Of a DNA stretch of 25,195 nt, positions 22,484 through 25,195 are shown one piece after another. Location: contig CAZGXM010000040.1 in assembly GCA_964529795.1 (NCBI GenBank), positions 1 to 25,195 on the forward strand, given 5' to 3'. The position numbers and the translations under genes are program-made. Position 1 is the stretch's first letter. Each line of letters begins with the position of its first letter. The stretch comes from CAZGXM01 sp964529795 (GTDB lineage: Bacteria > Bacillota > JADQBR01). The notes under the pieces are model-generated. The model saw nothing but the letters and a program-made list of their open reading frames with translations, had not been told where the DNA came from and searched no databases.

Positions 22484-22560
22484 GGAGCTGTAGTGTAGTG
22501 GTCTAACATGCCGGCCTGTCACGCCGGAGATCGCGGGTTCGACTCCCGTCAGCTCCGCCA
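22484..22560 (+). tRNA. tRNA-Asp (GTC)
   Basis: The acceptor arms GGAGCTG and CAGCTCC pair fully. The anticodon loop CTGTCAC sits on a CCGGC/GCCGG stem, the T-loop is GGTTCGACTCC and CCA is encoded. First of four tRNA genes. Confidence 0.97.
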
Positions 22561-22563
22561 TCT

Positions 22564-22639
<76 letters not shown>

Positions 22640-22645
22640 TCACGT

Positions 22646-22720
22646 GCGGGTGTAACTCAGTGGTAGAGTGCGACCTTGCCAAGGTCGAAGTCGAGGGTTC
22701 GAATCCCTTCACCCGCTCCA
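22646..22720 (+). tRNA. tRNA-Gly (GCC)
   Basis: Acceptor GCGGGTG pairs with CACCCGC. The anticodon loop TTGCCAA sits on CGACC/GGTCG, the T-arm contains GGTTCGAATCC and CCA is encoded. Confidence 0.97.
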
Positions 22721-22738
22721 TTTTATATCTGGATATCT

Positions 22739-22813
22739 GGCGACATGGCCAAGTGGCTAAGGCAGAGGACTGCAAATCCTTTATCCCCGGTTCGAATCCG
22801 GGTGTCGCCTCCA
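22739..22813 (+). tRNA. tRNA-Cys (GCA)
   Basis: Acceptor GGCGACA pairs with TGTCGCC. The anticodon loop CTGCAAA sits on AGGA/TCCT, the T-arm contains GGTTCGAATCC and CCA is encoded. Last of the cluster. Confidence 0.96.
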
Positions 22814-22815
22814 GT

Positions 22816-22853
22816 AAAGAGTGCTGTTTTTTATAGATGCGGCACTCTTTTTT
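22816..22853 (+). terminator. Terminator after the tRNA cluster
   Basis: AAAGAGTGC (22816-22824) and GCACTCTTT (22842-22850) form a perfect 9-bp stem with a 17-base loop, continuing into TTT. It lies only 22 bases before the rtcB start. Confidence 0.85.
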
Positions 22854-22874
22854 CCATATTGGAGATGGTGAAGA

Positions 22875-24041
22875 ATGAAGCAGACAATTTCCGGCGGGAG
22901 AATACCCATCAAGGTTTGGACCGATTACGTTGAGGAAGGAGCGCTGCAGCAGGCCAAGAACCTTGCCGACCTGCCCTTTGCATTTAAGTGGATTGCTTTG
23001 ATGCCTGATGTCCACCAGGGTTTTGGCATGCCCATTGGCGGCGTACTTGTAGCAGAGGACACGGTCATTCCCAATGCAGTGGGAGTGGATATCGGCTGCG
23101 GTGTACGGGCTGTAAAAACAAACTTGACCGTTGATGGATTTAAAAGTTACCGGGACAGAGTATTAAACGATATTTTGGCGGCAGTGCCTGTAGGGTTCAA
23201 GCATCATAAACATCCTCAAAATCATCCCATTTTTCAAAAATATACCGATGTCACAGACTTTATTGCGGCACAGTGGGACAGCGTCAAATGCCAGCTCGGT
23301 ACCTTGGGCGGCGGCAACCATTTCATTGAGATACAGGCAGACGAAGAGCATTTTATCTGGATAATGCTTCACTGCGGTTCACGTAACTTGGGAAAACAGG
23401 TTGCCGGCCATTACAATAAACTGGCCAAAAAGTTAAACAAGGCCCGGCATTTACCGGTACCGCCGGAATATCAACTGGCTTATTTACCCATAGATTCCCA
23501 AGAGGGTAAAGATTACTGGCGGGATATGACTTTTTGCATTAACTTTGCCGAAGCCAACAGGCAGCGGATTATGGAAATTGTGCTTGGCATATTTGAAGCG
23601 TACTTTCCTCAATTTGAGTATGATCCGGGAACGGAAACAGATGTACGGCATAACTACGCTGCACAAGAAACACATTATGGCAAAGATTTGATAGTACACC
23701 GCAAGGGGGCTGTTCGTGCCAAAGGCCGGGTAATTATTCCCGGTTCCATGGGAACCCCCAGCTACATTGGTCAAGGCCTGGCAAATCCTGAGGCCTTTGA
23801 ATCCTGTTCCCACGGCGCTGGCAGAAAGATGAGCAGGAGCAAAGCCAAGAAGGAAATTTCGGTAAAAAACGTCATACAGGAAATGGAGAAAAAAGATATT
23901 GCTCTGGTAAAACCTAAAAACAACGATGTGGCTGAGGAGTGCTCCCAGGCTTACAAGGATATAGATGAGGTTATGGACAATCAAAAGGATTTGGTGGCGG
24001 TAACGATTAAACTCACGCCTGTAGGGGTTATTAAAGGTTAG
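22875..24041 (+). CDS. rtcB: RtcB-family RNA ligase
   Basis: This GTP- and Mn-dependent enzyme joins RNA 2',3'-cyclic phosphate (3'-phosphate) ends to 5'-OH ends and repairs cleaved RNAs, including tRNAs. At 388 residues it is slightly shorter than E. coli RtcB (about 408). Metal and guanylate motifs are intact: MPDVHQGFGMPIGG, GVDIGCGVRAV, LGTLGGGNHF, LHCGSRNLG, HNYAAQETH and the guanylated His in CSHGAGRKMSR. ATG 22875 follows GGAGATGG. No promoter is evident in the 61 bases after tRNA-Cys, so it may be expressed by read-through of the tRNA terminator. Its 3' end overlaps the converging radical SAM gene by 11 bases. Confidence 0.94.
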   Translation: MKQTISGGRIPIKVWTDYVEEGALQQAKNLADLPFAFKWIALMPDVHQGFGMPIGGVLVAEDTVIPNAVGVDIGCGVRAVKTNLTVDGFKSYRDRVLNDILAAVPVGFKHHKHPQNHPIFQKYTDVTDFIAAQWDSVKCQLGTLGGGNHFIEIQADEEHFIWIMLHCGSRNLGKQVAGHYNKLAKKLNKARHLPVPPEYQLAYLPIDSQEGKDYWRDMTFCINFAEANRQRIMEIVLGIFEAYFPQFEYDPGTETDVRHNYAAQETHYGKDLIVHRKGAVRAKGRVIIPGSMGTPSYIGQGLANPEAFESCSHGAGRKMSRSKAKKEISVKNVIQEMEKKDIALVKPKNNDVAEECSQAYKDIDEVMDNQKDLVAVTIKLTPVGVIKG

Positions 24042-24942
24042 ACTGAGTAGCAGGTAATAAACCCACTTCTCTGGCATACTCCAGGGCTTCGTTAAATTCT
24101 TTTTCCGAAACGCGCCTGTTTATGTGAGGGTATTCCCTGGCTTTAAATGTGGGGTAATACTGGGCCATTATGTTTACGAACAGTTCCGGGGAAAGCTCTT
24201 CGGCAATAAAACGCATGATTTCTTTCGTGCCTGCCAGGCCGTTGGGCAGCACCAGGTGGCGGATTATCATCCCCCTTACTGCAATGCCACTGTCATCGGT
24301 AACCAGGTTTCCCACCTGCCGGTACATCTCTCTTAAGGCAAACTTTACTTTTTCCGGGTAATCTGCAACTCCCGAATACATTTTCGCTATTTCCGTGCTG
24401 TTATATTTCACATCTGGCATGTAAATATCTATAACATCCTCGAGTAACTTGAGCGTCTCAACTCTCTCATATCCACCGCAGTTATATACCAGGGGAATTT
24501 TCAGGCCCTGGTTAACGGCGGCCTGCAGAGCCTCCAATATTCCCGGCACAAAGTGCGTGGGTGTTACCAAGTTTATATTATGACAGCCATAAGCCTGTAG
24601 CCCGAGCATGATTTCCGCCAGCTTTTCCGGGGAAAGCTCCTCTCCCAAACCCTGGTGACTGATATCATAATTCTGGCAGAAGATGCACTTCATGTTGCAG
24701 TAAGCAAAAAAGATAGTGCCGGAACCCCTGGTCCCGACCAACGGTGCTTCTTCACCAAAGTGGGGACTGTAATCGGAAATAACCGGCATGGTACCGGCCC
24801 TGCAAAAGCCTTTTTTGACCTCCCGGTCCACACCGCACAGGTGCGGGCATAGCTTGCATTCCTTCATTAAATCCTTGGCTTTTTCCACCCGTTCCTCAAG
24901 AAGACCTGCTTCAAAGAGCTCTATATAGGAAGGCTTGTGCAT
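24031..24942 (-). CDS. Radical SAM protein, PflX-like (COG1313 type)
   Basis: The 303-residue iron-sulfur protein resembles pyruvate formate-lyase activating enzyme. The radical SAM cluster motif CxxxCxxC is at Cys82, Cys86 and Cys89 (CNMKCIFC). An N-terminal Cys group, C29-x2-C32-x3-C36 plus C47 (CKLCPHLC, then GFCRAG), is typical of the PflX group and may bind a second cluster or metal. Other features are GSGTIFFAYCNMKC, the SAM-contact region NLVTPTHF and YMPDVKYN. The true substrate of this family is unknown. A GGGGGT stretch lies about 8 bases before ATG 24942 on the minus strand. No partner enzyme is adjacent. Confidence 0.88.
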   Translation of the reverse strand: MHKPSYIELFEAGLLEERVEKAKDLMKECKLCPHLCGVDREVKKGFCRAGTMPVISDYSPHFGEEAPLVGTRGSGTIFFAYCNMKCIFCQNYDISHQGLGEELSPEKLAEIMLGLQAYGCHNINLVTPTHFVPGILEALQAAVNQGLKIPLVYNCGGYERVETLKLLEDVIDIYMPDVKYNSTEIAKMYSGVADYPEKVKFALREMYRQVGNLVTDDSGIAVRGMIIRHLVLPNGLAGTKEIMRFIAEELSPELFVNIMAQYYPTFKAREYPHINRRVSEKEFNEALEYAREVGLLPATQSNL

Positions 24943-25195
24943 TTTTGTTTACCCCCACAGAAATTTATTTTAGTTTGGGTTTCATATATTATTTTCTCAA
25001 ATTATTGATTTAGTACGCACAAAAGATAAAACATTATAAATTTCTTTGTTGCTCAAATTGATTGGCTCCCTGTTCACAGGTTTCATTTTTAGAGATTTTT
25101 TTATGGTTATAATATCATATTTGGCTCCCGCTTGTCCGGGTTAGGTAGGGGAGATGCACCCTTTTGATTTTGTATGAGCTGATAGTAATTGCCTT
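24943..25195. other. Intergenic region at the window end
   Basis: No gene is seen in these 253 AT-rich bases. A plus-strand TATAAT lies at 25108-25113 without a good -35 box. CCTGT-TC-ACAGG (25069-25080) is a small palindrome resembling the one at 14137-14150. The 9-base TTGGCTCCC occurs twice (25062-25070 and 25121-25129). The pflX-like gene's promoter should be here on the minus strand, but none is convincing. Confidence 0.4.

Overview
The window comes from a low-to-mid G+C Gram-positive bacterium. It is most likely an anaerobic, spore-forming clostridium of the Desulfotomaculum/Peptococcaceae type, though the genus is inferred and not proven. The reasons are strong AGGAGG ribosome binding sites on nearly every gene, TTG and GTG starts, sigma-A promoters close to TTGACA-17-TATAAT, tRNA genes with encoded CCA, a Bacillus-type fadNAE operon and a TrpP transporter with TRAP-like leader sites. 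The sequence is a draft assembly with one 100-N gap, which looks artificial.

Layout. Positions 95-2773 hold a self-controlled YtrA-type regulator, an ABC ATPase and two sister ABC-2 permeases. Positions 2878-8511 hold a fatty-acid beta-oxidation operon (fadN, fadA, fadE) with a promoter, a FadR-like operator, a possible 38-residue leader ORF and a terminator. A manganese catalase-like (CotJC-like) gene follows at 8691-9377. On the minus strand at 9471-10188 is a compact set of three small unrecognised genes (HTH, Lys-rich 45-residue, zinc-ribbon). Positions 10479-12349 are a decaying module: a TetR regulator with an in-frame stop, then an ADP-forming acyl-CoA synthetase reduced by two internal deletions and a frameshift. 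An apparently intact metallo-beta-lactamase-fold gene follows.

Positions 13322-14063 carry trpP behind two separate arrays of (G/U)AG triplets, the second of them over its ribosome binding site. This is the most interesting regulatory signal in the window. Positions 14280-20179 hold a complete oligopeptide ABC transporter operon (oppABCDF). Its oppF is split by a gap flanked by identical 55-base ends, and removing 155 bases restores a perfect frame. After a bidirectional terminator come a 71-residue unknown gene (minus), speE-speB (polyamine synthesis), and a four-tRNA cluster (Asp, Phe, Gly, Cys) followed after a hairpin by the RNA ligase gene rtcB. A PflX-like radical SAM gene converges on rtcB with an 11-base overlap.

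How the genes work together. fadN, fadA and fadE supply the dehydrogenation, hydration, second oxidation and thiolysis steps of fatty acyl-CoA breakdown. The Opp system imports peptides, TrpP imports tryptophan, and SpeE/SpeB make putrescine and spermidine. No new defence system, mobile element or CRISPR array is visible. The novelty here lies in regulation (the trpP leader and fad operator), in small unannotated genes and in one decaying operon.
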